Of a stretch of 64,000 nucleotides of DNA, positions 47,649 through 56,714 are shown one piece after another. Each line of letters begins with the position of its first letter. Within the stretch, counting starts at the first letter, position 1. The notes under the pieces were generated by a model, which had not been told where the DNA came from, made no database searches, and was given only the letters and a program-made list of their open reading frames with translations. The position numbers and the translations under genes are program-made. Origin of the DNA: Fluctibacter halophilus (GTDB taxonomy: Bacteria > Pseudomonadota > Gammaproteobacteria > Enterobacterales > Alteromonadaceae). The stretch covers positions 606,078-670,077 of the forward strand of contig NZ_JAJEWP010000001.1 in assembly GCF_020687825.1 (NCBI RefSeq), written 5' to 3'.

Positions 47649-49448
47649 ATGCAAAATTATAAATCCCCGGTACGGGACACTCTGTTCGTGATGAATGAAC
47701 TGTGCAACTTTGAGGCGCACTATGCCGCGCTGGGGTTTGACGACGCCAGTCCGGACATGGTCGAAGCCATCGCCAATGAAGCCGCCAAATTCACCGATAA
47801 TGTGCTGGCGCCCATCAATGCCAGTGGTGATGAGGAAGGCTGCCAGTTTGTCGATGGGGAAGTCACTACGCCCAGTGGATTCAAACAAGCTTATCAACAA
47901 TATGTTGAGGGTGGCTGGCCATCCATGGCGCACCCCGAAGCGTTTGGTGGACAGGGGTTGCCGTATTCGCTGTCGTCGGCGATCGCAGAGTGGTTTTCGG
48001 GTGCCAATCACAGTTGGGCGATGTACCCCGGGTTGAGTCAGGGCTGTATGTCGACCATCAAGGCCCACGGCACCCCTGAGCAACAGAAGATGTTTCTGCC
48101 CAAGCTGATTGAAGGTACGTGGACGGGCACCATGTGTCTGACCGAAGCCCACTGTGGCTCTGATCTGGGCATGTTAAAAACCCGCGCCGAGCCAAATCCC
48201 GATGGAACCTATTCTTTAACCGGTACCAAGATTTTTATCTCTGCCGGTGAGCATGATCTGTCTGACAATATTGTCCACATCGTACTGGCCCGTTTACCGG
48301 ACGCCCCCAGTGGTACCAAGGGGATCTCACTGTTTATCGTGCCCAAGTTCAATGTCACTGATGACGGCGAGAAAGCCGAGCGTAACGGTGTCAGTTGCGG
48401 TTCGATTGAGCATAAGATGGGCATCAAAGCCAGTGCTACTTGTGTGATTAACTTTGACGGTGCGAAAGGTTATTTGATCGGGCCGCCGAACCGTGGCCTG
48501 AACTGCATGTTTACCTTCATGAACATGGCGCGGATTGGCACCGGTCTGGAAGGTCTGGCGGGCTCTGAAGCGGCCTTCCAGGGCGCGCTGGCGTACGCCA
48601 AGGATCGTCTGCAGTTCCGTTCAATGACCGGGGTTAAAAACCCTGATGGCCCGGCCGACCCCATCATCGTACACCCGGATGTGCGGCGTATGTTGCTGAC
48701 CCAAAAAGCTTTTGCCGAAGGAAATCGGGCACTGGCAATCTACTGCATGCAACTGGTGGACATTACCCAGTACTGTGACGATGAACAGCAGCGCCAACAG
48801 GCTGAGGCCAAGCTGGCGTTACTGACGCCTATTGTGAAAGCCTTTCTGACCGAAACGGCCCAGGAAGCGACCAGTTACGGTATGCAGGTCTACGGCGGGC
48901 ATGGCTACATCAAAGAGTGGGGCATGGAACAACTGGCGCGGGATACCCGCATCTGTACCATGTATGAAGGCACCACAGGCATTCAGGCGATTGATTTGCT
49001 GGCCCGTAAAGTGCTGGGCTCGAATGGCAAGCTGCTCCAGGTATTCACCCAGGAGGTGCGTGACTATTGCGTCAGTTTGCGTGATAAGCCGCAATTCAAC
49101 CAGTGGTCTAACGCGCTGGAAAGTCACCTCGATGAGTGGCTGTCGGTGACGGAAGAGCTGGGCAAAAATGCCGCCTCTAATCCGAATGAAATTGGTGCTG
49201 CATCAGTCGATTACCTGATGTACAGCGGCTATGTGACGGTCGGCTACTTCTGGCTGAAAATGGCTGTCGTGGCGCAACAGAAGTTGGATGAGGGTCACCC
49301 AGAACAGGACTTTTATCAAGCCAAGTTGCACACGGCGAAGTTTTACTTTGATCGCTTGCTAACCCGCACCCGCTCGTTGTTGTTCGCGATGCAGTCCGGC
49401 TCGGACAACCTCATGCAAATGACTGAAAGCCAGTTTATGCCTGAGTAA
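47649..49448 (+). CDS. Acyl-CoA dehydrogenase with C-terminal extension (DmdC/FadE-like)
   Basis: A 599-aa FAD enzyme of the acyl-CoA dehydrogenase family with a C-terminal domain like DmdC. Landmarks: GTWTGTMCLTEAHCGSDLGMLKTRA, QVYGGHGYIKEWGMEQLARDTRICTMYEGTTGIQAIDLLARKVL (catalytic Glu in YEGTTGIQ), C-terminal LLTRTRSLLFAMQSG. The family includes 3-methylmercaptopropionyl-CoA dehydrogenase as well as fatty-acyl enzymes; no DMSP genes are nearby. 42 bp after the thiolase, same operon. Confidence 0.92.
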   Translation: MQNYKSPVRDTLFVMNELCNFEAHYAALGFDDASPDMVEAIANEAAKFTDNVLAPINASGDEEGCQFVDGEVTTPSGFKQAYQQYVEGGWPSMAHPEAFGGQGLPYSLSSAIAEWFSGANHSWAMYPGLSQGCMSTIKAHGTPEQQKMFLPKLIEGTWTGTMCLTEAHCGSDLGMLKTRAEPNPDGTYSLTGTKIFISAGEHDLSDNIVHIVLARLPDAPSGTKGISLFIVPKFNVTDDGEKAERNGVSCGSIEHKMGIKASATCVINFDGAKGYLIGPPNRGLNCMFTFMNMARIGTGLEGLAGSEAAFQGALAYAKDRLQFRSMTGVKNPDGPADPIIVHPDVRRMLLTQKAFAEGNRALAIYCMQLVDITQYCDDEQQRQQAEAKLALLTPIVKAFLTETAQEATSYGMQVYGGHGYIKEWGMEQLARDTRICTMYEGTTGIQAIDLLARKVLGSNGKLLQVFTQEVRDYCVSLRDKPQFNQWSNALESHLDEWLSVTEELGKNAASNPNEIGAASVDYLMYSGYVTVGYFWLKMAVVAQQKLDEGHPEQDFYQAKLHTAKFYFDRLLTRTRSLLFAMQSGSDNLMQMTESQFMPE

Positions 49449-49464
49449 ACCGACAAGGAGGAAG

Positions 49465-49488
49465 GCGGCCCGAGGGCCGCCTTTTTTG
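49465..49488 (+). terminator. Terminator hairpin between the dehydrogenase and the hydrolase start
   Basis: GGCGGCCC-GAG-GGCCGCC followed by six T residues. It lies 16 bp after the dehydrogenase stop, and its T run ends only a few bases before the hydrolase ATG. Confidence 0.85.
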
Positions 49489-49491
49489 TCA

Positions 49492-50388
49492 ATGACAGAC
49501 ATTCAGTCACATTACCTTGAAATACAGGGCCTGCGTTTGCATACCCTATGTGCAGGCGACGCGGACAATCCGGTGGTGCTGTTTTTACACGGCTTCCCGG
49601 AAGCAAGCTTTGCCTGGGATCCCTATCTGCAAACATTGTCCGATCACTTTTGTGTCTATGCGTTTGACTTGCCGGGCTACAACGACAGTGATGCGCTGGC
49701 AACGCCGCAGGAATACCAGATCCCATCGTTGCTGGAAATTCTGGCTCGGTTCATTGAGCATATCGGTCGCGGCAAGCCCATCTACCTGGTGGCCCACGAC
49801 TGGGGAGGAGCACTGGCGTGGCCATTGGCGGCGTTTTACCCGCAGCTGATTGCCCGACTGCTGATCCTGAACGCACCGCACCCCGCCGGATTCACCCGTG
49901 CACTGCGCGATAATCCCCGGCAACGACAGCAAAGTGCCTATATCCATCAGCTTGTGGCAGCAGATATGCCCGACATTTTGGTGGCATCTGATTTTGCTCT
50001 GTTGCGCGAGATGTTGTTTGAAGGGCGCCTCGACAAGGGGTTCAGTGACGCTCAACAGCAACGTTATCTTGACAGCTGGCGTAAGCCGGGTCGTGTGCAG
50101 GGGATGTTGCAGTATTACCATCAGATGCCTCAGATGCCGCCGGCTGAAAACGATCCAAATCTGCACTACTACCTCGAGCAGATGCGTATACCGTCATTGC
50201 GGGTGCAGGTACCCACCCTGGTTTTGTGGGGGATGCAGGATAAAGCGTTTGTACCTGAGGTACTCGATACTCTGGAGGATTGGGTCGCGGAAGTGGACGT
50301 CATGCGCGTCAATAATGCGAGTCATTGGATCCACCACGAACAACCGGACATTGTTATCGAGCAGATAAGGCGCTTTTTTAGTCCTTGA
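49492..50388 (+). CDS. Alpha/beta hydrolase, epoxide-hydrolase-like
   Basis: A 298-aa cytoplasmic hydrolase. Oxyanion motif HGFPEASFAW at about 36, nucleophile Asp in AHDWGGALAW at about 104 (Asp, not Ser, as in epoxide hydrolases and haloalkane dehalogenases), catalytic His in ASHWIHHEQPD near the C-terminus. The substrate could be an epoxide or halide. ATG 49492 is preferred; a TTG six bases earlier is possible. The only purine-rich ribosome-like site (AAGGAGG, 49455-49461) is on the far side of the terminator hairpin, an odd arrangement discussed in the findings. Confidence 0.88.
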   Translation: MTDIQSHYLEIQGLRLHTLCAGDADNPVVLFLHGFPEASFAWDPYLQTLSDHFCVYAFDLPGYNDSDALATPQEYQIPSLLEILARFIEHIGRGKPIYLVAHDWGGALAWPLAAFYPQLIARLLILNAPHPAGFTRALRDNPRQRQQSAYIHQLVAADMPDILVASDFALLREMLFEGRLDKGFSDAQQQRYLDSWRKPGRVQGMLQYYHQMPQMPPAENDPNLHYYLEQMRIPSLRVQVPTLVLWGMQDKAFVPEVLDTLEDWVAEVDVMRVNNASHWIHHEQPDIVIEQIRRFFSP

Positions 50389-50391
50389 AAA

Positions 50392-50422
50392 AGAAAAAAC
50401 GGCCTCAAAGAGGCCGTTTTAG
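50392..50422. terminator. Bidirectional terminator, hydrolase / DUF3718 copy 2
   Basis: AAAACGGCCTC-AAA-GAGGCCGTTTT between convergent genes; the minus strand runs into T-rich sequence. Confidence 0.88.
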
Positions 50423-50462
50423 CGCCGGGGGCCGACTAATTCCCCCAACCATGTTGAACCTT

Positions 50463-50858
50463 TTAGATGCGGTCCATCAATTCCTTGGTGATTGGGCTGT
50501 CAGCCAACCCATTCTCAGCTGCCCAGGCTTGCAGTGTCTTGCCGTCTTTTTCAGGGGCAGACAGATCACTTTTTGGCATTTTCTTGACCATCAGGGTGCC
50601 GGTTTCTACTGCATTGTTCAGCATTGCAGTGCGGATCAGGCTCTGGCCGCCACATGAAATACCGTTATAGTAGTCACGCAACTTCAAACGGTAGTCTGAC
50701 TGGACTTTCTTCATTTTCTTACGCAGCTCACCTTTATCGTCTGTTTTAACAATGGTGCAAATGTTTTGCAGTGCATCGTTGATGTCAGCGTGGGCAGTGC
50801 CAGCGAAAACAAAAGACAATGAAGCGATAGCGACAGAAGTTTTAACAATTTTCAACAT
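50463..50858 (-). CDS. DUF3718 exported protein, copy 2
   Basis: A 131-aa paralogue of the 40956-41351 gene, nearly identical from DINDALQNICTIVKTDD to the C-terminal ITKELMDRI, differing mostly in the signal peptide (VFAGTAHA) and scattered conservative changes. The same two cysteines are kept. Start at 50858 (MLKIVKTS, with GAGGAA upstream); the upstream frame extension is rejected as for copy 1. Same strand as copy 1 and 9.5 kb away, so the pair forms a direct repeat of about 0.4 kb of coding sequence plus upstream region. Confidence 0.85.
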   Translation of the reverse strand: MLKIVKTSVAIASLSFVFAGTAHADINDALQNICTIVKTDDKGELRKKMKKVQSDYRLKLRDYYNGISCGGQSLIRTAMLNNAVETGTLMVKKMPKSDLSAPEKDGKTLQAWAAENGLADSPITKELMDRI

Positions 50859-51167
50859 GGTTAATTCCTCAGCAAGTTCACGATTAATTCGAACGAGAGG
50901 TATTAAAGCCAATTTATACTGGTTAAAAAATCGTCGCCTTGATACATGGGTATGTGGAGTAATACCTAACGGTTTGCGTCGATAACCATGCCACAGTCAT
51001 TAAATTCTTTTAATACAGTGGGTTATCTTTATTCTCAATATTTCGGGTTGCCGTCAACAAACCGCAGGTAAATGTTGATGAATTGTAAATAATGCATCGT
51101 ATCGTAGCTAATGTGAGGGGGTTGGAGACCGAATTCATTGTGCCTTCAGGGTAATTTTCAATCAACC
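50859..51167. other. Intergenic region between DUF3718 copy 2 and LysR gene
   Basis: 309 bp, both neighbours on the minus strand. It holds the shared upstream element of the DUF3718 genes (50940-50966). The rest, 50970-51167, is AT-rich and I see no gene; no clear terminator for the LysR gene was found. Confidence 0.5.
50940..50966 (-). promoter_or_regulatory. Upstream element shared by both DUF3718 genes, copy 2
   Basis: TGATACAT-N2-GTAT...TAATACC on the plus strand, with its ends 82 and 103 bp from the start codon as in copy 1. The bases between the fixed ones differ between copies, which suggests selection on the fixed positions. Confidence 0.5.
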
Positions 51168-52070
51168 TTAGCCAGGACTGAACGCTTTGGCCACATCAGC
51201 AATCAATTCACGCATCCAGATGTGGGCGTGGTCGTGATCGGCGCTGACGTGCCAATACAAGAAGTAATCAATGGCCGGCACATCAAAGGGCATTTCATAA
51301 ATGGCCAGATCATAATGCTTGGCCAGGTGATAAGGGATGCAGGCGATCAAATCGGTTTTCACAATCGTGGGTGGCACGGTCAGGAAATGTTGGCCTCGCA
51401 TCACGATGGTACGGCGTTTGCCAATTTTATCCAACGCGATGTCGATAGGACCGATACCACCGCGACGGTGCGACACATTGATTTGGCCGAGTCGAAGGAA
51501 GGTGTCCAAATCAATGCCGTTGCGCAAATCAGGATGATTTTTGCGCGCCATCACCACAAATCGATCACTGGCGATCCATTGCTTCTTCAGGTGAGGATCA
51601 GTATAGGAAGAGGCATCTGCATAGAAATCGAGGCTGCCACTGGCCATTGCCGAGACCACTTCATTGCGATCAATTTCGTAATTGGTTACCGAAACATGCG
51701 GCGCACGGTTCTGTAATTTGGCCAACAAACGCGGCATCACACTGGCTTCAAACAGATCCCGGGTAGCAAAGTGAAAGGTTTTTTCCGCCGAAGCTGGTTC
51801 AAAGGTATGGCTGTTCTGGACACTTTTTCGCAGTAGCGACAAAGCTTCCCTGGCCGGGCCAATGATATTTTGTGCCACGGGCGTAGGCGTCATGCAGTGC
51901 CCGGTGCGCACAAACAGTGGATCGTTAAGCATGTCACGCAGCCGAGCCAGTGAGTTGCTGACAGCAGGTTGGGTAATGCACAACACATCGGCTGCCTTGG
52001 TCAGGCTGCCGGCCGTGTAGATCGCGTCAAATACCGCAAACAGGTTCAGGTCAATTCGGTTCAGGTTCAT
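51168..52070 (-). CDS. LysR-family transcriptional regulator
   Basis: A 300-aa LTTR. Winged helix-turn-helix at about 1-65 (LNLFAVFDAIYTAGSLTKAADVLCITQPAVSNSLARLRDMLNDPLFVR), then a substrate-binding-like effector domain. The start at 52070 (MNLNRIDLNLF) is the family start; 30 more open codons upstream are rejected. It is divergent from the MaoC gene with 163 bp between, the usual arrangement for an LTTR and its target, so maoC and the acyl catabolic genes are likely targets. Confidence 0.92.
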   Translation of the reverse strand: MNLNRIDLNLFAVFDAIYTAGSLTKAADVLCITQPAVSNSLARLRDMLNDPLFVRTGHCMTPTPVAQNIIGPAREALSLLRKSVQNSHTFEPASAEKTFHFATRDLFEASVMPRLLAKLQNRAPHVSVTNYEIDRNEVVSAMASGSLDFYADASSYTDPHLKKQWIASDRFVVMARKNHPDLRNGIDLDTFLRLGQINVSHRRGGIGPIDIALDKIGKRRTIVMRGQHFLTVPPTIVKTDLIACIPYHLAKHYDLAIYEMPFDVPAIDYFLYWHVSADHDHAHIWMRELIADVAKAFSPG

Positions 52071-52233
52071 GCTACGTTCCTCACAGCGAAATGTCTGAGT
52101 GACTGGGTCGCTGCCCGATATAATTAATTTGTCTGATAGATTTATATAGATAACATTCATTTCATTGATAGTAAATAGCCCGCTATGGTGTATTCTCAGA
52201 TCGTTGGATATGTCTCAGACTCAAGGAATTGCC

Positions 52234-52689
52234 ATGACCCAAGCCATACCCTTGCTTGAATTGCAGCCTGACCAGCCTTTACCCCCCTCACCATGGGTCA
52301 CCATTGATCAGGCGATGATTGATCAATTTGCCCAGGTCACCGGTGACCATCAGTGGATCCACGTCGATGAGCAGCGCTGTGCCAAGGAAAGCCCTTTGGG
52401 GTGTACGATTGCCCATGGCTTGCTGACTACCGCACTGATGCCGGGTTTGTTCTATCAGCAAGTTTTTATCGATGAGAAGCGGGACAGTGTGTTGAATTAC
52501 GGCATGGACAATGTTCGCTATCTTGAACCGGTGCGGGTGAATGACCGGATCCGTTATCACAGTTGTCTGAAAGCCACCGAAAATAAACCGCGGGGCGTGT
52601 TGTTTCGGTTTACCACCACGGTGGAAATTGATTGGCGTGACAAGCCGGCCATGATTGGCGAGTTCCTGCTGCTTCGTCTGACCACTTAA
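52234..52689 (+). CDS. MaoC-family (R)-specific enoyl-CoA hydratase-like protein
   Basis: A 151-aa hot-dog-fold hydratase. The catalytic motif FAQVTGDHQWIHVDEQRCAKESPLGCTIAHGLLT contains the Asp-His pair of (R)-hydratase MaoC domains (PhaJ/NodN group). It would hydrate enoyl-CoA to (R)-3-hydroxyacyl-CoA. The ATG at 52234 with AAGGA six bases before is favoured over an earlier one at 52165. Divergent from the LysR gene. Confidence 0.88.
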   Translation: MTQAIPLLELQPDQPLPPSPWVTIDQAMIDQFAQVTGDHQWIHVDEQRCAKESPLGCTIAHGLLTTALMPGLFYQQVFIDEKRDSVLNYGMDNVRYLEPVRVNDRIRYHSCLKATENKPRGVLFRFTTTVEIDWRDKPAMIGEFLLLRLTT

Positions 52690-53032
52690 GCCACCACCTT
52701 CTTTATTCTGGTATGCCTCAGAGGTGGCCCCGTTTGTGGCCGGTATTTTTTGCGACTGGCCGTTCAGGGCCCTATTTACCGCCCTTTCACTAGTATGACC
52801 ATATCGTAAACTAATTGTTAAGAATAAATAACAACCTGTTTACATATGGGCCTTTCACTCCTACTCTTTTTATGGAGGGAAGAAACCACCGGGTTTCAAC
52901 CCTTTACACAATAACGAAGACAGATCAAAACCAATGATGTCGGGCGAATGTGTTGTGCTGAGAGATGCGATGTGTCAATGCAACATGCGGTTTCGCAAAG
53001 CCATTGTGGTTTTGATGTAGGGGACACACACC
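52690..53032. other. Intergenic region before TonB receptor 2
   Basis: 343 bp. It contains an imperfect long-loop pairing GCCACC / GGTGGC just after the maoC stop (52690-52728) without a T run, and an AT-rich stretch 52800-52840 likely to hold the receptor promoter. No RNA gene or riboswitch consensus was recognised. Confidence 0.45.
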
Positions 53033-55708
53033 ATGAAACTAAATACCCGGCTCAGCACGGTTGCCAGCGTAGTTGCTGCCAGCCTGATGGCGTCTGCCAG
53101 CCCGGCAATAGCGCAAGAAGCAGAGGCACAGCAAGAAAGCGTTGAACTGATACTGGTCACAGGCAGTTATGTACGGCGCAGTGAGAACTTTGAATCACCT
53201 TCGCCGTTGGCGGTGGTCGACAGCGTTGCTATCGAGGCCATCGGCGCTAAAAACATCAGTGACATCACCCAAACCCTGACCATTAATACCGGGGCTCAGA
53301 ATAATCCCGATGCCTTTACCCAGAATGCCACCGCAGGTACCTCCAACATTAACCTGCGCGGATTGGGGGTCGCCTCAACACTGGTATTGTTAAACAATAA
53401 ACGCCAGGTCGTGACAGCGCAGCCTACCAATGAAGGTTACAACTTTGTCGATACCAGCTCACTGGTGCCGATGATCGCCATTGGACGCATGGAAGTGGTT
53501 AAAGACGGTGCTTCCGCCTTATACGGCTCAGACGCGGTTGCCGGCGTGGTTAACTTCATTACCCGCCGTGACTATGAAGGCGCGATGATGAGTTTCGATT
53601 ACCAGGACGGTGCGCACGGTGACAACAAAGAGTTTGTCATTCAGGGATTGTGGGGAGCCAGTTGGGACAAAGGCAATGTGATGGGGGCGGTTAGCTATAC
53701 CAACCGTTCGCCCTTGTACACCGGCGATCGACGTTTGAGTCGCATTCAGGATGACACCAGTGCACTGGGTAATCCGGGCGCTTACTTCCTTGGTTCAACG
53801 CCGTTCATTGACCCGACCGGCTGTGTCGAATTCGGTGGTTATCCGCAGTTGCTGGCACCGTCTGGTACGGTACCAGGCCTTGAGATTGGTTTCTGTGGGT
53901 TTGATTTCGGCGATCTTTACTCCTTCGTACCCGACGAATCTCGCGTGTCTTCGTATTTTAAAGCTGAATATGAGATGACGGATGACATCCGTTGGATCAA
54001 CGAGATTTCCTATGCCCGAAACCGTGCTAAGCGCGGTGGGTCACCGACCTTTCCTATCCTGACCCAGCCGGTAGTGCCGGCTAACCATCCGTCCAACCCT
54101 TTTGGTGCGCCGGTGGCCTTTTTCGGTCGTGCGATAGGCAACGGTGGGGAAGGCGACCCGGCCTATACTGAGTCGGACACCTTCCGCTTCAGCACCATGT
54201 TACAGGGTGAGCTGGCCAGCGGCTTCTGGGAGGCCAGTTATACGGTTGCCCGCAACGACTTTTTGTTCCGGGTAAATGATACCCTGGATCGGGAATTTAA
54301 TCTGGCGCTGAACGGTTTGGGTGGAGCGGATTGTAATCCCATCAGTGGTACACCCGGCGTTGGCCCGTGTGAATACTACAACCCGTTCGCCACTTCTTAC
54401 TCGGTCATGCCGAATTCCCAGTACGTGATCGATTCCTTTACCGCGACCGAGACCATTGATTCTAAATCGGACCTGCAGGTGATTGAGGCGTTTGCCTCCA
54501 CCGAGCTGTTTGAAATGGACGGTGGTTATGCCAGTGTGGCCTTTGGTGGTCAATGGCGCGAGCAGAAACTGGTGCAGGATTACGATGACCTGGCCAATCA
54601 GGATGCCTTTACCTTTGTTATCGGTAACCCCGACATCAAAGGCGACCAGGATGTTATCGCTGCGTTTGCGGAACTGGCGATGCCGGTATCCGAAACCCTC
54701 GATGTTCAGTTGGCGCTGCGCTATGAGGACTACGGTGGCTCAATCGGCAATACGCTGGATCCCAAACTGGCTGCGTCATGGCGGGTGAGCGAGAACTTCT
54801 CGTTGCGGGGCTCGATTTCGACTTCCTTCCGCGCACCATCCATCTTCCAACAGGCCGGTGGCTCAACGTCGCTTAACCAGGTGGTTGATCCGTTGACCGG
54901 CGCAGTAGCCTTTGCGGCAGTGCGTTCCAGTGGTAATGAGGATCTGACGCCGGAAGAATCAACCGCTTACAATATCGGTTTTTCTTTCGAGCCGTTGGAT
55001 GACTGGTCGATTGAAGTGGATTACTGGAACTTCGAATTCGAAGACCTGATCATTCAGGAAGCCTTCCAGGCCATTCTGAATGCTGAACCGCAGAACCCTG
55101 ACCGGGTTGTACGTGCCGGTGACCCGTTGACCGGTCCGGTGTTACAGATTAACACCACCTTCGTTAACGCCAACTCGCTGGAAACATCAGGTCTGGATTT
55201 GGTCACCAGCTACAAGTTCGAAACCGACATGGGGACCTTTACGCCCAGTCTGACGGCGACCTACATCACCAAGTATGATCTGGCCGATCCACAGGCCGGT
55301 AACATCGATGGTGCAGGGCGACGTAACTTCACCAATATTGGTGTGTCCTCACCGGAGTTGCGCTACAACATCGGCTTGAACTGGCAGAATGAGTTCCATT
55401 CCGCCAACCTGTTTGTGCGTTACATTGACAGCTACGATGACGACCAGAACTGTGCAGACGGTACCGCGTTCTCTGCTGCCTGTACTCAAGGGTTCAAATC
55501 GATTGACAGCCATGTGACCGTCGATGCCCAATATAACATTGATATTGGTGGCATCATGGAAACAGACAGCAGCTATGTACTGACCATCGGCGGGATCAAC
55601 CTGACGGATGAAGATCCACCGCAGGTATTTACCAACAGTGGCTTTGATTCCAAGGTTCACGACCCCCGCGGCCGTCAGATCTATGCCCGGTTGGCAGTGG
55701 AGTTCTGA
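53033..55708 (+). CDS. TonB-dependent receptor 2
   Basis: Outer-membrane receptor of 891 aa: signal peptide about 1-28 (ASASPAIAQ), TonB box VELILVTGSYVRR at about 38, plug (NISDITQTLTINTGAQNNPDAF ... MEVVKDGASALYGSDAVAGVVNFITRRDYEG), 22-strand barrel ending in LAVEF. The plug type (DGASALYGSDAVAGVVNFITRR) is the one common in Caulobacterales, Xanthomonas and Alteromonadales receptors for plant or algal organics. It stands after maoC and LysR, so a lipid-like or aromatic substrate handled by the neighbouring acyl pathway is a reasonable guess, not a proof. Confidence 0.93.
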   Translation: MKLNTRLSTVASVVAASLMASASPAIAQEAEAQQESVELILVTGSYVRRSENFESPSPLAVVDSVAIEAIGAKNISDITQTLTINTGAQNNPDAFTQNATAGTSNINLRGLGVASTLVLLNNKRQVVTAQPTNEGYNFVDTSSLVPMIAIGRMEVVKDGASALYGSDAVAGVVNFITRRDYEGAMMSFDYQDGAHGDNKEFVIQGLWGASWDKGNVMGAVSYTNRSPLYTGDRRLSRIQDDTSALGNPGAYFLGSTPFIDPTGCVEFGGYPQLLAPSGTVPGLEIGFCGFDFGDLYSFVPDESRVSSYFKAEYEMTDDIRWINEISYARNRAKRGGSPTFPILTQPVVPANHPSNPFGAPVAFFGRAIGNGGEGDPAYTESDTFRFSTMLQGELASGFWEASYTVARNDFLFRVNDTLDREFNLALNGLGGADCNPISGTPGVGPCEYYNPFATSYSVMPNSQYVIDSFTATETIDSKSDLQVIEAFASTELFEMDGGYASVAFGGQWREQKLVQDYDDLANQDAFTFVIGNPDIKGDQDVIAAFAELAMPVSETLDVQLALRYEDYGGSIGNTLDPKLAASWRVSENFSLRGSISTSFRAPSIFQQAGGSTSLNQVVDPLTGAVAFAAVRSSGNEDLTPEESTAYNIGFSFEPLDDWSIEVDYWNFEFEDLIIQEAFQAILNAEPQNPDRVVRAGDPLTGPVLQINTTFVNANSLETSGLDLVTSYKFETDMGTFTPSLTATYITKYDLADPQAGNIDGAGRRNFTNIGVSSPELRYNIGLNWQNEFHSANLFVRYIDSYDDDQNCADGTAFSAACTQGFKSIDSHVTVDAQYNIDIGGIMETDSSYVLTIGGINLTDEDPPQVFTNSGFDSKVHDPRGRQIYARLAVEF

Positions 55709-55748
55709 TAAGCAGGGTATAGCAGGGACTGACCCTGCTGCTTAACGT

Positions 55749-55783
55749 AAAGCCCGGCTGCCATTTGGCGCCGGGCTTTTTTG
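55749..55783 (+). terminator. Rho-independent terminator after TonB receptor 2
   Basis: AAAGCCCGGC ... GCCGGGCTTTTTT, 40 bp after the stop. Confidence 0.9.
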
Positions 55784-55853
55784 TTATTGCGGCTGTCCTT
55801 TGACAAAAAATTTGCCATCATAGCGCCATCACAATCCTGAGGAGAGAACGCCA

Positions 55854-56159
55854 ATGGCAAGCAAAATGAATGATCTGGATATCAGCAATGCACTGGCAAG
55901 CCTGAATGAAGGCAAAGAAGAGGCCGATTGCTGGCAACGTAAAGGCGACAAGATCGTTAAGACCTTCAAGTTCAAGAGCTTTATCCGTGCGTTTGGTTGG
56001 ATGTCACAAATGGCCATCTGGGCTGAGAAGCTTAACCATCACCCGGAATGGTTTAATGTCTATAATAAAGTAGAGGTGACATTGACCACCCACGATGTAG
56101 ACGGGCTCAGTGAACTGGACTTTAAAATGGCGGAAAAAATGGAGCGCTTCTACAGCTAA
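55854..56159 (+). CDS. phhB: Pterin-4a-carbinolamine dehydratase
   Basis: A 101-aa PCD/DCoH-type enzyme that dehydrates 4a-hydroxytetrahydrobiopterin, the product of phenylalanine hydroxylase, recycling the cofactor. The active-site signature [30 protein letters not shown] is clear, with the His-His-Pro and Tyr residues. GAGGAGAG lies before the ATG. The partner hydroxylase gene phhA is not in the window. A tRNA gene lies downstream. Confidence 0.93.
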   Translation: MASKMNDLDISNALASLNEGKEEADCWQRKGDKIVKTFKFKSFIRAFGWMSQMAIWAEKLNHHPEWFNVYNKVEVTLTTHDVDGLSELDFKMAEKMERFYS

Positions 56160-56254
56160 GGTGAACGAATCGTTGATTATTTGGTCTTATTGGTGAAAGG
56201 CTGAGCAGTTGGCGCGATTTTTGAAAGAATTTCGCAATTAATTCAAAATCCGCC

Positions 56255-56282
56255 TTGCGTGGCAGCATTCACTATGTATAAT
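56255..56282 (+). promoter_or_regulatory. Promoter of the initiator tRNA gene
   Basis: TTGCGT (56255-56260), 16-bp spacer, perfect TATAAT (56277-56282), 55 bp before the mature tRNA. Confidence 0.8.
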
Positions 56283-56337
56283 ACGCACCACTTGAGCGAG
56301 ACAGGTCAGCAACGACCCTCCTCAAACCAGTTTCAGA

Positions 56338-56414
<77 letters not shown>

Positions 56415-56418
56415 AACA

Positions 56419-56448
56419 AAAAGCCTCGGCATTTGCCGGGGCTTTTTT
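56419..56448 (+). terminator. Rho-independent terminator after tRNA-fMet
   Basis: AAGCCTCGGC-ATTT-GCCGGGGCTT followed by a T run, five bases after the CCA end. Confidence 0.9.
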
Positions 56449-56714
56449 GTTTCCGACCCCCGTTTGACCTGCGGACGACGACCGTGCCGTACGGTGGCCT
56501 TGCCATCAGTGACCATTAGTGTTGGCTACTGGCGAGATTGGCATTTCTTCTCACTGTTTTAGCGCGAAAAAACGGAAGCTTCACCAGGCCTTTTTAAGCT
56601 GCTGTTAAAGCTCTGCTGATCTGACACTGCGTTGACACCCTGGATTTCCGATACCAAGCTATAATGGTGCAACATTGTGTGCTGAAAAAGTAGGGTATGT
56701 CGTGGAGACAGAAG

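Noticed and set aside
46785..48152. 455-codon open frame antisense to thiolase and acyl-CoA dehydrogenase
   Set aside because: It crosses two secure genes and the gap between them, with no recognisable domain.
52690..53032. Riboswitch (for example cobalamin) before TonB receptor 2
   Set aside because: No recognisable riboswitch core; only a long-loop pairing GCCACC/GGTGGC just after the maoC stop.
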